Below the pieces are notes generated by a model, which made no database searches, was not told where the DNA came from, and was given only the letters and a program-made list of their open reading frames with translations. A stretch of 64,000 bases of DNA from Comamonas testosteroni (GTDB taxonomy: Bacteria; Pseudomonadota; Gammaproteobacteria; Burkholderiales; Burkholderiaceae_C): assembly GCA_008727115.1 (NCBI GenBank), contig CP044131.1, positions 2,604,001 to 2,668,000 of the forward strand. Reading direction: 5' to 3'. A program made the position numbers and the translations under genes. Positions 6,662 through 15,217 of the stretch are shown here, one piece after another (position 1 is the first letter of the stretch; every line of letters begins with the position of its first letter).

Positions 6662-8776
6662 ATGAAGCAAAAAAGCCCGTCCACCCACTCCCATGACGGC
6701 CACGATCACCCGCATTCCCATGAGCATGGGCATGCACAGGTCGCCGCCGCTACTTCAAGCAAATCCATAGCAGCCCCCGCAAGCTCGGCCTGCGGTACAG
6801 ACTGCTGCGCACCATTCACCATCAGTCAACCTGCCAAAAGTCACGACCACGGTCATGACGATCACGCCGGGCACGACCATGGCGTGCTGCCCGGCTGGCC
6901 ACGCATTTACGCAGCACTAGCCGCAGCCCTGGCGGCCGAGGCATGCCACTGGTTTGGCGGCGACGGCGCCAATACAGTGCTGCAATACCTGGGCATGGCA
7001 CTGGCCGTGGTTGGCATTGCGTTGTCTGGCCTCGGTGTTTACAAGGCCGGCATCAAGGATTTGTTCCGCTTCAAGCTGGGCATTAATGCGCTGATGGCGG
7101 TGGCCGTCACGGGCGCCTTCATCATCGGTCAGTGGCCCGAGGCTGCCATGGTCATGGCGCTGTATGCCGCCGCCGAGCGCATCGAAGACCAGGCCATGGA
7201 CAAGGCCCGCATGGCCATTCGCAACCTGCTGCAACTGGCGCCTGAGACTGCCGATGTACTGAAGCCCGACGGCAGCACCCAGCGCATGGCCGTGAGCGAT
7301 GTCCCCCTGGGTTCTGTGCTGCGCGTGACGCCCGGTGCCCGCGTGCCGCTGGACGGTGAAGTGACCGAAGGCGAAAGCTCGGTCAACCAGGCCCCCATCA
7401 CCGGCGAGAGCGCTCTGGCACACAAAGGCCCTGGCGATCAGCTCTATGCAGGCTCTATCAACCAAGATGGCGAACTGCACCTGCGCGTTACCGCCCCCGC
7501 CAGCGACAGCCTGATTGCCCGCATTGTTCATGCGGTGGAACAAGCCCAGTCGTCCAAAGCGCCTACGCAGCGCTTTGTGGACCGCTTTGCCGAGGTCTAC
7601 ACCCCCATCGTGCTGGTGCTGGCGATTGCGTTGGGCGTGCTCGCCCCCTGGGTCATGGGCTGGACCTGGCACCAGGCAGCCTATCAGGCACTGGCGCTGC
7701 TGGTGATCGCCTGCCCTTGCGCACTGGTGCTGTCCACGCCTGTCACCGTGGTCAGCGCACTGACGGCAGCCGCCAAACGCGGCATTCTGATCAAGGGCGG
7801 CAGCGCGCTGGAATCGGCCCGCCAGCTCAAGGCCATCGCACTGGACAAGACTGGCACGCTGACCACAGGCTCGCCCAAGCTGGTGGACTGGAAAAACTGG
7901 AATACAGCAGATCGCACAGCAGCCGCAGCCCGCGCCTATGCACTGGCTTCGCGCTCCGACCACCCGGTTTCTCGCGCTATCGCGCAAGGGCTGGAAGAGT
8001 CCGTGGGTAAGAGCTTTGCCGAAGCCCAGCAAATCCAGGCCCTGCCCGGGCGCGGCGTGCAAGCCCAGGTGGATGGCGAGCTGTGGACCCTGGCCAACCT
8101 GCGTTGGGTGGGCGAGCAAGGCTGGGACAGCGCTGAGCTGAAGGCTGCATTGAGCGAGCAAGAGCAGCAAGGCCGCACCGTCACCCTGCTGGCCAACAGC
8201 CAGGGCGTGCAAGCCCTGTTTGCCGTGGCCGACCCACTGCGCCCGCAGGCCAAGGAAGCCGTGCAACAGTTGCTGGCGCTAGGTGTGAAGCCCGTGGTGC
8301 TCAGCGGCGACAACACGGCCACCGTGCGCACCGTGGCCGCCGAAGCGGGCATTACCGATGCACGCGGCAATATGCTGCCCGAGGACAAGCTCAAGACCCT
8401 GAGCGAGATGCAGCGCGACATTGGCCCCACGGCCATGACGGGCGACGGCATCAACGATGCCCCCGCGCTGGCCCAGGCCGATATCGGTTTTGCCATGGGC
8501 GGCATGCACGCCACCGACATGGCCATGGAAACCGCCGATGTGGTGCTGATGAATGACGACCTGCGCCGCATCCCCGATGTGGTTGACCTCTCGCAGCGCG
8601 CTCACAGCGTGCTGTGGCAAAACATTGGTCTGGCACTGGGCATCAAGGTCGCCTTCTTCATCCTGGCACTGACTGGCCACGCCAGCATGTGGCTGGCCGT
8701 GCTGGCCGACATGGGAGTAAGCCTGCTGGTGGTGGCCAACGGCCTGCGCCTGCGTCACTGGAAACGCCAGGACTAA
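6662..8776 (+). CDS. cadA: Heavy-metal P1B-type ATPase (Cd/Pb/Zn exporter, CadA/ZntA-like)
   Basis: Inner-membrane pump expelling Cd(II), Pb(II) or Zn(II) at the cost of ATP. The 704 residues carry every core motif: TGES in the actuator domain, CPCALVLSTP in the transport helix, the phosphorylation site DKTGTLT, SDHP in the nucleotide domain, and GDGINDAPALAQAD. The usual N-terminal ferredoxin-like HMA domain is absent. In its place is a His-rich leader (HSHDGHDHPHSHEHGH and SHDHGHDDHAGHDHG) around a CGTDCC motif, a likely metal-sensing or loading tail. No in-frame alternative start exists upstream before a stop. It is divergent from cadR and controlled by the MerR-type site at 6625. Confidence 0.95.
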   Translation: MKQKSPSTHSHDGHDHPHSHEHGHAQVAAATSSKSIAAPASSACGTDCCAPFTISQPAKSHDHGHDDHAGHDHGVLPGWPRIYAALAAALAAEACHWFGGDGANTVLQYLGMALAVVGIALSGLGVYKAGIKDLFRFKLGINALMAVAVTGAFIIGQWPEAAMVMALYAAAERIEDQAMDKARMAIRNLLQLAPETADVLKPDGSTQRMAVSDVPLGSVLRVTPGARVPLDGEVTEGESSVNQAPITGESALAHKGPGDQLYAGSINQDGELHLRVTAPASDSLIARIVHAVEQAQSSKAPTQRFVDRFAEVYTPIVLVLAIALGVLAPWVMGWTWHQAAYQALALLVIACPCALVLSTPVTVVSALTAAAKRGILIKGGSALESARQLKAIALDKTGTLTTGSPKLVDWKNWNTADRTAAAARAYALASRSDHPVSRAIAQGLEESVGKSFAEAQQIQALPGRGVQAQVDGELWTLANLRWVGEQGWDSAELKAALSEQEQQGRTVTLLANSQGVQALFAVADPLRPQAKEAVQQLLALGVKPVVLSGDNTATVRTVAAEAGITDARGNMLPEDKLKTLSEMQRDIGPTAMTGDGINDAPALAQADIGFAMGGMHATDMAMETADVVLMNDDLRRIPDVVDLSQRAHSVLWQNIGLALGIKVAFFILALTGHASMWLAVLADMGVSLLVVANGLRLRHWKRQD

Positions 8777-8802
8777 GACCAGCCAGAGAGGAAGACCCGC
8801 CC

Positions 8803-9162
8803 ATGGCCCTGACAAGCAAAGGCAGCCGATCGCTGGTGGTGGATGGCATTGCCTACCGCTGGTCGGTGCGCCGCAAACCCACTTACTGCCAGGAAATGGG
8901 CTGGTCGAATCTATCCTTTGCCGTGGAAACGGCCAACGGCGGGCTTTGCACCTTGCATGTCATCACTGAGGCCCCGCGAGCGGACAGCGTGGCCGCCGGT
9001 ACGGATGAGTTGCCTGGCTCGCCCAGCATGGCAGTCACTCCCGCCTTGGTTGCACACAGTATCCGGCTGGCCCTGCAACAGGGCTGGCAGCCCCAGCAAC
9101 GGGGTTCGGCCTTTGAGCTGCGGCTGGCCTCCCCTACAGAGATAACACCTGCGGGGAACTAA
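8803..9162 (+). CDS. Hypothetical protein downstream of the metal ATPase
   Basis: A 119-residue protein of unknown function. The start at 8803 is preceded by an AGAGAGGAAG ribosome binding site and lies 26 bp after the ATPase stop, so it is probably co-transcribed. The protein is soluble and slightly basic at the N terminus (RWSVRRKP), with one Cys-containing stretch (YCQEMGWSN). No signal peptide is evident. I recognise no family. Position suggests an accessory role in metal resistance, but nothing in the protein proves it. Confidence 0.7.
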   Translation: MALTSKGSRSLVVDGIAYRWSVRRKPTYCQEMGWSNLSFAVETANGGLCTLHVITEAPRADSVAAGTDELPGSPSMAVTPALVAHSIRLALQQGWQPQQRGSAFELRLASPTEITPAGN

Positions 9163-9189
9163 ACAGCCCCGCCCGGTATCATTCAGCCC

Positions 9190-9612
9190 ATGCGCCGCTT
9201 TCTTTCCCTGTTCATGATGCTGCTGCTGGCCCTGCGTGGTCTGGCAGGCGATGTCATGGCCATGGAAAGTCCCGCGGCGCACAGCGCGGCAGCCATGGTT
9301 GCCACCGCAGCCATGCATATGTCGCACAACTCGGCTGACAGCGACTCACATGCCCACCATGAGCATTCTGAGCACAGCATCCATGCAGTAGTCGAAGCGC
9401 CGCAATGCAACGCGACCGACAGCAGCGGCTGTGGCTCTCACGATGGCAACCACTGCACCACCTGCGGCCTGTGCCACTCGGCCATGGGGCAGTCGTCGAT
9501 CCCCATCTTTGCAGGCTCTGCGCCTGCCAGCAGCCAGGCTCCGTTCGAAGCAGATCGCTTTGCCAGCATCGCGCCTGCAGCGCAAATCAAGCCACCCATT
9601 TCTGCGGTCTGA
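9190..9612 (+). CDS. Small His/Cys-rich exported protein (DUF2946-like)
   Basis: A 140-residue protein with an N-terminal hydrophobic signal (MRRFLSLFMMLLLALRGLAG). It then has a Met/His-rich stretch (AMHMSHNSAD, SHAHHEHSEHSIH) and a cysteine cluster (CNATDSSGCG, NHCTTCGLCHSAMG). This layout, with CxxCxxCH, is that of DUF2946-type periplasmic proteins found in copper clusters. Probable role is metal binding in the periplasm. It sits between the cadA unit and the copper cassette and could belong to either. Confidence 0.7.
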   Translation: MRRFLSLFMMLLLALRGLAGDVMAMESPAAHSAAAMVATAAMHMSHNSADSDSHAHHEHSEHSIHAVVEAPQCNATDSSGCGSHDGNHCTTCGLCHSAMGQSSIPIFAGSAPASSQAPFEADRFASIAPAAQIKPPISAV

Positions 9613-9633
9613 CACCCTAGGTGCGTCTGCAAT

Positions 9634-9690
9634 TTGATAGCAGCTACCGCGCTTGCTGTCTGGGTTTGAAGCCAAAAACACTTCAAAACC
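9634..9690. repeat. Dispersed Comamonadaceae-type repeat, copy 2 (intergenic)
   Basis: GATAGCAGCTACCGCGCTTG lies between the two small periplasmic genes and resembles copies at 4226, 12939 and 16821, with one extra base in the core. Confidence 0.4.
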
Positions 9691-9729
9691 TTGCGGTCGT
9701 GAACATGGTCTCGACTTCAGGAATCCTCT

Positions 9730-10089
9730 ATGCGCCCTGCGCATTCCTTCACTATTTGTGCCCTCTCCCTGGCTTGGGGGATGAGCGCCCTGCCCAGCTT
9801 CGCAGCTGAATCCTCTTCGTCTTCTGTTTCGGCTTCAACTGCGGCAAAGGCTGTGCCAGCGATATTCAACCCCGCTGCGCCCACCGCCCCCTTGCAGCAC
9901 CTACCACTAACCACCAGCGGCGCCATCGTGGCCCAGCCCGGCGACTGGAAGGCCGCCAATGCCGCCGTGGCTGAGTTTCCGCGCGGCCACGCCGATGTGC
10001 TGAAGTGGGAAAAAGCCCAGTCCGCTGCGCCCAGCCAAGCTGCGCCAGCGCCTAGCCACCAGCATCACCAGCACGGAGGCCAACCATGA
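9730..10089 (+). CDS. Small periplasmic protein of the copper cassette
   Basis: A 119-residue protein with a Sec signal (about residues 1-26, ending LPSFAAE), a low-complexity Ser/Ala segment, a short conserved-looking core (GAIVAQPGDWKAANAAVAEF, then DVLKWEK) and a His-rich tail (HQHHQHGG). It overlaps the start of the TolC-like gene in an ATGA, so the two are translationally coupled. I know no function; the His tail and the operon suggest copper binding. Confidence 0.7.
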   Translation: MRPAHSFTICALSLAWGMSALPSFAAESSSSSVSASTAAKAVPAIFNPAAPTAPLQHLPLTTSGAIVAQPGDWKAANAAVAEFPRGHADVLKWEKAQSAAPSQAAPAPSHQHHQHGGQP

Positions 10090-11531
10090 AGCGCCTGACT
10101 CTACGGCTCTCGCCCTTGCTTGCCGCCCTGGTGATGGCCGGCTGCGCCAGCGTGTCGCCAGATGGTTTGCGCGGCGATGTCGCCAAGCACACCGAGGGCA
10201 AGCTACCCGCAGGCGCACAACTGCCATCGCCTGATGCCAAGGCTCAGCAAGACGCGCAGGCGCAAATCAATGACTGGCTGCAAAAGCCCGTCGATGCCAA
10301 CACCGCCGTGCGCATCGCCTTGCTGAACAACCCCGGCCTGCAGGCCCAGCTGGCCCAATTGGGCATTGCCGACGCGCAGCGCGTGCAGACATTGACGTTG
10401 CCCAACCCCAGCTTTACCTTCGGCCGCTTTCGCAACGGCCACGAGCGTGAGATTGAGCGTCAGCTCAGCTTTGGCCTGGTGCAGCTCATCACCCTGCCCT
10501 GGCGCAGCCGCTGGCAAGGCTGGCAGATAGAGCAAGCCACGCTCACCGCCGCCCAGCAGGTGCTGCTGCTGGCCGCAGACACCCGCCGCGCATGGCTGCG
10601 CGCTGTGGCTGCCGAGCAAGCCCTGGCCGCCAACGAGCACATGCACGAGGCCGCAGCCCTGGGCGGCGAGCTGGCACGCCGCATGGCGCAGGTGGGCAAC
10701 TTCAGCAAGATGGACCAGGCCAAAGAACTGGCCCAGCAGCAACAAGCCGCAGCTCAACTGGCCCGCGCGCGCCTGAACGCCCAGCTGGAGCGCGAGCAAC
10801 TGGCCCGCCGCATGGGCCTGTGGGGCCAGCAGCTCGGCTTCAAGCTGCCCGAGCAATTGCCAGCCCTGCCCAACGCCGCAGAGTTGCGCAGCGGCGATGA
10901 CGCCGAAGCCACCGCCCTGCGCGAGCGGCTGGACCTGAGCGCACTGCGCCGCGATCTGGACGTAATCGCTGGCCGCCAGAACTGGGCCACGGTGGGCAGC
11001 ATCTTTGGCGATATTGGCGCAACCTATAGCAGCAACACCAGCACCGAAAGAAGCACCGGCCACAGCGACAAAACCCAGGGCTGGGAATTTGACGTGCCGC
11101 TGCCGCTGCTTGACTGGGGCTTTGCCGCCAGCGCCACGGCCAAAAACCAGGTGCTGCGCAGCGCATCGCTGCTGCGCGAGAACGCCATCCGCGCGCGCAG
11201 CGAGGCGCGCAGCAACTGGCTGGCGTACCGCACCGCGTTTGACCTGGCCCAGCAACAGCAGGCCGAGGTGCTGCCGCTTGCCAAGCTGATGCAGGAAGAG
11301 ACCGTGTACCGCTACAACGGCATGTTCATGAGCGTGTGGCAGCTGCTGGCCCAGGCGCGCAGCACCACACAGGCCGTGGTCAATGCCACAGAGGCCCAGC
11401 GCGATTTCTGGCTGGCAGAAACCGATCTGCAACTGGCGCTCACTGGCACATCACCCGGTACATCACCAGGCACGACTCCCACTATTTCAACCACCGCTGC
11501 ATCTGCCGCGACACCCGAGCAAGGCCACTGA
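10086..11531 (+). CDS. TolC-family outer-membrane lipoprotein (copper cassette)
   Basis: Outer-membrane factor forming the exit duct of an efflux complex. The 481 residues start with a lipoprotein signal (LLAALVMAGC, lipobox Met-Ala-Gly-Cys). Long helical, Ala/Gln/Leu-rich repeats typical of the TolC fold follow, with two OEP-like halves (about 60-250 and 270-450). The C terminus ends in a Thr/Ser/Pro-rich tail. It overlaps the upstream gene by ATGA and is followed after 1 bp by the multicopper oxidase. No RND pump or membrane fusion protein is encoded nearby, so its inner partner is unknown. Confidence 0.87.
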   Translation: MKRLTLRLSPLLAALVMAGCASVSPDGLRGDVAKHTEGKLPAGAQLPSPDAKAQQDAQAQINDWLQKPVDANTAVRIALLNNPGLQAQLAQLGIADAQRVQTLTLPNPSFTFGRFRNGHEREIERQLSFGLVQLITLPWRSRWQGWQIEQATLTAAQQVLLLAADTRRAWLRAVAAEQALAANEHMHEAAALGGELARRMAQVGNFSKMDQAKELAQQQQAAAQLARARLNAQLEREQLARRMGLWGQQLGFKLPEQLPALPNAAELRSGDDAEATALRERLDLSALRRDLDVIAGRQNWATVGSIFGDIGATYSSNTSTERSTGHSDKTQGWEFDVPLPLLDWGFAASATAKNQVLRSASLLRENAIRARSEARSNWLAYRTAFDLAQQQQAEVLPLAKLMQEETVYRYNGMFMSVWQLLAQARSTTQAVVNATEAQRDFWLAETDLQLALTGTSPGTSPGTTPTISTTAASAATPEQGH

Positions 11532-11532
11532 G

Positions 11533-12918
11533 ATGCAACGCCGATCCTTTTTTACCGGCGCGGCCACCGCAGTGGCTGCAGCTTCCGTCAGCAAAGTGGC
11601 CATGGCCGCGCTGCCTGAACCCGTGATGCAAAGCAGCGCCGACACGGCCGCGCCGCTCACGCCGCCCAATGGCCGGCCCTACCAACCCGTGGTCACGCTC
11701 AACGGCTGGACCACACCCTGGCGCATGAATGCAGGCGTCAAGGAGTTCCACCTGGTGGCCGAGCCCGTGGTGCGCGAGGTGGCACCCGGCTTTTTCGTCA
11801 ATATGTGGGGCTACAACGGCCAGTCGCCGGGGCCGACGATTGAAGTGGTGGAAGGCGACAAGGTGCGCATCTTTGTCACCAACCGCCTGCCGGAGAACAC
11901 CACCATCCACTGGCACGGCCAGCGCCTTCCCAATGGCATGGACGGTGTGGGCGGGCTGAACCAGCCCCATATCCCGCCCGGCAAAACCTATGTCTATGAA
12001 TTTATGGCGCGCCGCCCCGGCACCTTTATGTACCACCCGCATTCGGACGAGATGGTGCAGATGGCCATGGGCATGATGGGCTTGTGGATCACCCACCCCA
12101 AGGGGGCGCACCCACTGATCGACAGCGTGCAGCGCGACTACGCCTTCTTGCTCAGCGCCTATGCGGTGGAGCCCGGCGCCATGACGCCGCGCATCAACGA
12201 GATGACGGATTTCAACACCTGGACTTTCAACAGCCGCGCCTTCCCCGCGATCAGCCCGCTGGTGGCCAAACAGGGCGACAAGGTGCGCCTCCGCGTGGGC
12301 AATCTGACCATGACCAACCACCCCATCCACATTCATGGCCATGAGTTTGAAGTGACCGGCACCGACGGCGGCCCCGTGCCCAAAACAGCGCGCTGGCCTG
12401 AGGTGACGACGGATGTGGCCGTGGGCCAGATGCGGCAGATTGAATTCACCGCCGACGAGCTGGGCGACTGGGCTTTTCACTGCCACAAAAGCCACCACAC
12501 CATGGGCGCCATGGGGCATGACGTGCCCACCATGATTGGCGTGGATCACAAAGGTCTGATCGGCAAGATCCAGAAAATCGTGCCCGACTACATGCTGATG
12601 GGCGAGCGCGGCATGGGCGATATGGGCGTCATGGAAATGCCGCTGCCCGACAACACCTTCCCGATGATGACGGGCAAAGGCCCGTTCGGGAACATCGAAA
12701 TGGGCGGCATGTTCACCACCTTCAAGGTACGCAAAAACCTGGGCGCCAATGATTACAAGGACCCGGGCTGGTACGCCCAGCCCAAGGGCACCGTGGCCTA
12801 TGAATGGCAAGGCGCACCGCTAGCGGCCCAAGCCCCGCGCCAGACCACGCCCGGCAACGCCCCCGGCGCAGCCAGCGTGCGCAAGCCCCAAGACACGGGA
12901 GGCCACGAAAATCACTGA
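11533..12918 (+). CDS. Tat-exported multicopper oxidase (copper resistance)
   Basis: Periplasmic oxidase that likely converts Cu(I) to the less toxic Cu(II). The 461-residue protein begins MQRRSFFTGA, a twin-arginine signal consistent with export of a folded copper enzyme. Copper ligand motifs appear in order: HWHG (type 2/3), HPHSDE, HPIHIHGHEF (type 1/2/3), and the HCHKSHHTMGAM block (type 3/1). The chosen ATG is 1 bp after the tolC-like stop; a longer frame upstream overlaps tolC and lacks the Tat motif at its N terminus. It is two-cupredoxin-like in size, shorter than CopA/PcoA. Confidence 0.92.
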   Translation: MQRRSFFTGAATAVAAASVSKVAMAALPEPVMQSSADTAAPLTPPNGRPYQPVVTLNGWTTPWRMNAGVKEFHLVAEPVVREVAPGFFVNMWGYNGQSPGPTIEVVEGDKVRIFVTNRLPENTTIHWHGQRLPNGMDGVGGLNQPHIPPGKTYVYEFMARRPGTFMYHPHSDEMVQMAMGMMGLWITHPKGAHPLIDSVQRDYAFLLSAYAVEPGAMTPRINEMTDFNTWTFNSRAFPAISPLVAKQGDKVRLRVGNLTMTNHPIHIHGHEFEVTGTDGGPVPKTARWPEVTTDVAVGQMRQIEFTADELGDWAFHCHKSHHTMGAMGHDVPTMIGVDHKGLIGKIQKIVPDYMLMGERGMGDMGVMEMPLPDNTFPMMTGKGPFGNIEMGGMFTTFKVRKNLGANDYKDPGWYAQPKGTVAYEWQGAPLAAQAPRQTTPGNAPGAASVRKPQDTGGHENH

Positions 12919-12938
12919 TGCATCGCTGACAAATAACT

Positions 12939-12984
12939 CTCAAAAACATAGCTACTAGCGCCTACCAGATAAGCGTTAACAGCC
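12939..12984. repeat. Dispersed Comamonadaceae-type repeat, copy 3 (intergenic)
   Basis: CATAGCTACTAGCGCCTACC lies between the multicopper oxidase and the DUF411 gene and aligns with the core of the copies at 4226 and 16821. Confidence 0.45.
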
Positions 12985-13025
12985 AATTTCACTGATAAAC
13001 CATTTACCTAAAAGGAACGAAGGCC

Positions 13026-13532
13026 ATGACCCATACCTCTCGTCGCAACGCTCTCCACACCCTGGCCGCCGCCGTCACCGCTGCCGCCCTGCCCGCCTAC
13101 GCCAGCAAAACCGGCAGCGCTGGAGTAACTGGCAAGACCCCCATGGAAGTCTGGAAAGACCCGAACTGCGGCTGCTGCAAGGACTGGATCGAGATCATGG
13201 AAAAAGCCGGCTTTGCCGTCACCGTGCATGACGTTGGCAACAACGCCGTGCGCGCCAAGCTGGGCCTGCCGCAAAACCTGGGCAGCTGCCACACCGCACT
13301 GGTGGGCGGCTATGTCATCGAAGGCCATGTGCCCGCCGCCGATGTGCACAAGCTGCTGAAAGCAAAACCCAAGGCCCTGGGCATCACCGTACCCGGCATG
13401 CCCATTGGCAGCCCTGGCATGGATGGCCCTGAATACAACGGCCGCAAGGACCCGTATGACGTGCTGCTGGTGACCAAGAGCCTGATGCGCACCGATGTCA
13501 GCACCAGCGTCTTCACCAGCTATCGCGGCTAA
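13026..13532 (+). CDS. copG: DUF411 (CopG-type) periplasmic copper protein
   Basis: A 168-residue exported protein of the DUF411 family, known as CopG in proteobacterial copper clusters. It has a thioredoxin-like fold that binds copper through cysteines and is thought to take part in Cu redox handling. The N terminus (SRRNALHTLAAAVTAAALP) is Tat/Sec-like. The family signature VWKDPNCGCCKDWIEIMEKA gives the CxCC cluster, and NLGSCHTALVGGYVIEGHVP gives the second conserved Cys/His region. An AAGGAACGAAGGCC ribosome binding site precedes the ATG. Confidence 0.88.
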   Translation: MTHTSRRNALHTLAAAVTAAALPAYASKTGSAGVTGKTPMEVWKDPNCGCCKDWIEIMEKAGFAVTVHDVGNNAVRAKLGLPQNLGSCHTALVGGYVIEGHVPAADVHKLLKAKPKALGITVPGMPIGSPGMDGPEYNGRKDPYDVLLVTKSLMRTDVSTSVFTSYRG

Positions 13533-13566
13533 AGCGGCTCAATCAACACAAGAGAAAGAACACCCC

Positions 13567-13911
13567 ATGAAAACCATTCTGTCCGCCATCGCCCTCAGCG
13601 CAGCACTCACCGCCCCTGCCTTTGCGCACGACCACTCCAGCCACGCAGGCCATGGCACAGCACCCACTGCCAGCGCCGCATCGACCGATGCAATGACCGC
13701 CGGCGAGATCACCCGCGTGGATGCCCGCACCGGCAAGCTCACCATTCGCCACGAAGAGATCAAGAACCTGGATATGCCGCCCATGACCATGGTGTTTGGT
13801 CTCAAAGACAGCGCCCAGGCCGTCAGTTTCAAGCCCGGCGACAAGGTGCTGTTTCATGCCGAGGACGATGGCGGCTCGCTGACCATCACGCACATTCAGC
13901 CCGCATCCTGA
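13567..13911 (+). CDS. CusF-like periplasmic copper-binding protein
   Basis: A 114-residue exported metallochaperone. It has a signal peptide (KTILSAIALSAALTAPAFA), then a His-rich linker (HDHSSHAGHG) and a CusF domain (GEITRVDARTGKLTIRH, IKNLDMPPMTMVFGLKD) with the Met residues that bind Cu(I)/Ag(I). The start at 13567 is chosen over an upstream in-frame ATG at 13495 because it gives the signal peptide and lies after an AGAGAAAG ribosome binding site. It is the last gene of the copper cassette; a GCGCGCC/GGCGCGT hairpin follows at 13917. Confidence 0.87.
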   Translation: MKTILSAIALSAALTAPAFAHDHSSHAGHGTAPTASAASTDAMTAGEITRVDARTGKLTIRHEEIKNLDMPPMTMVFGLKDSAQAVSFKPGDKVLFHAEDDGGSLTITHIQPAS

Positions 13912-13964
13912 AGCAGGCGCGCCCAACTTGGCGCGTGGAATGCAGTGAAATTATTTGAAGCGTT

Positions 13965-15137
13965 TTACAGCAGCCGAGTCCAGACCGTCTGACTGCCGTA
14001 GATACGCATCTCCACCGCATCCACGCGCCAGCTTTGCACTTTGTCTTTTGCCTTGCCGGTTTTGCTGCACATGACGGTAAAGCGCAGCTCCTGCAGATCT
14101 TCCAGCAGCTTCAGCCGCTGCACTTGGCCCGCATCGGCAGGCAACCGGCGATGCGCAAGCGCGGCAACTTCCACCTTGTTCGTACCCTGGGGCTGCACAT
14201 GCAGCAATTGCAGCTCCTCATGAATGCTGACCCAATCCGGCAAACGCGCCGGATGGGCACGCCTGGCTCTGGGGTGCAGAAAAGCGTGACGGATCATGGC
14301 GCCGCCCACCATCTGGCGCTGATACTCAGCAATAAAGGGTGGCAAGTCGTCCCCAGACAGGGCATCCACCGCCTCACGGGCCTCGCGCTCCCAATGGCTT
14401 TGCGTCCAGACCCAGCTACGCACTGCCGCCGTGGGTGAGGCCAGCGCGGGCGCCATGCCTTCAGCCATGGTCTGCTGAAAAGCTTCATCAAAAAAGCCTT
14501 TATCCGTGCCGTCTGCGACTGCTTTTTCGTCGTACTGCGCGGGCAGTGCCGGAAAGTCCTCGGGCCAGTGCAACTGCGCCCAGGGCTCATCGGGCCAGGG
14601 CTGTACGCCGTCAAACGGATTCGCGGCCGCTGGCCGCTCTGGCGTCTTGGCAGCATCAGCCGCTGCGCGTTCCAGCAAATCGGGCGGTACTTCGCGCTGG
14701 CTGCTGAGCAGCAGATCATGGGCCGTCATTCCTCGGGCATCACGGCGCAGAAAATCCACATCCGTAGTCCAGAACCAGCGCACCGCATCCCACTTGCCAA
14801 AGTCCACGGCAATCAGATAAGGCGTGCGCCCCTTTGCATCCTGCGTCTTGTCCAGATCTGCCCCAGCTTCTTTAAGCATCTGCAAGCCCTGCTCCTGCCC
14901 ATTGCTGGCGGCCCAGCCAGCAGCCGTCCAGCCCATGACTTTGCAAAGCTCGTCCAGAGGGCTGGAATTCTCGATCAGCCACTGCGCAGCATCCAGATTG
15001 CCGCAATGCAGCGCCGTCGTCAGTGCATTGAGGCCCGTGCCTTTTTGCACAAAGCCAATGTCGTCACCGACGAGCAGTCGCTTTTCCAAAGCTGCGATAT
15101 CTCCATTTTCCGCAGCCTTGAGTAATTTCATGGTCAT
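13965..15137 (-). CDS. Ankyrin-repeat protein
   Basis: A 390-residue cytoplasmic protein. Four or so ankyrin repeats fill residues 1-150 (LLKAAENGDIAALEKRL, GLNALTTALHCGNLDAAQWL, GWTAAGWAASNGQEQGLQML, GRTPYLIAVDFGKWDAVRWF, ARGMTAHDLLL). The C-terminal 240 residues are of unknown type, with WPDEPWAQLHWPEDFPALP as the most distinctive stretch. It follows the SUKH-type gene at 80 bp on the same strand, so the two are probably one unit. Ankyrin and SUKH proteins are both common as toxin-immunity proteins, but no toxin gene is visible here. Confidence 0.8.
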   Translation of the reverse strand: MTMKLLKAAENGDIAALEKRLLVGDDIGFVQKGTGLNALTTALHCGNLDAAQWLIENSSPLDELCKVMGWTAAGWAASNGQEQGLQMLKEAGADLDKTQDAKGRTPYLIAVDFGKWDAVRWFWTTDVDFLRRDARGMTAHDLLLSSQREVPPDLLERAAADAAKTPERPAAANPFDGVQPWPDEPWAQLHWPEDFPALPAQYDEKAVADGTDKGFFDEAFQQTMAEGMAPALASPTAAVRSWVWTQSHWEREAREAVDALSGDDLPPFIAEYQRQMVGGAMIRHAFLHPRARRAHPARLPDWVSIHEELQLLHVQPQGTNKVEVAALAHRRLPADAGQVQRLKLLEDLQELRFTVMCSKTGKAKDKVQSWRVDAVEMRIYGSQTVWTRLL

Positions 15138-15217
15138 GAACAGCAGTCCTTTGAATGGTGGCCAGCATCACTTTAGCGTGAGCATCCTGTCGCCCGGTCA
15201 TACCGTGTATCCACGGC

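Noticed and set aside
6149..6733. Longer cadR with start at 6733
   Set aside because: The extension runs through the divergent promoter and the ATPase start and adds non-family residues.
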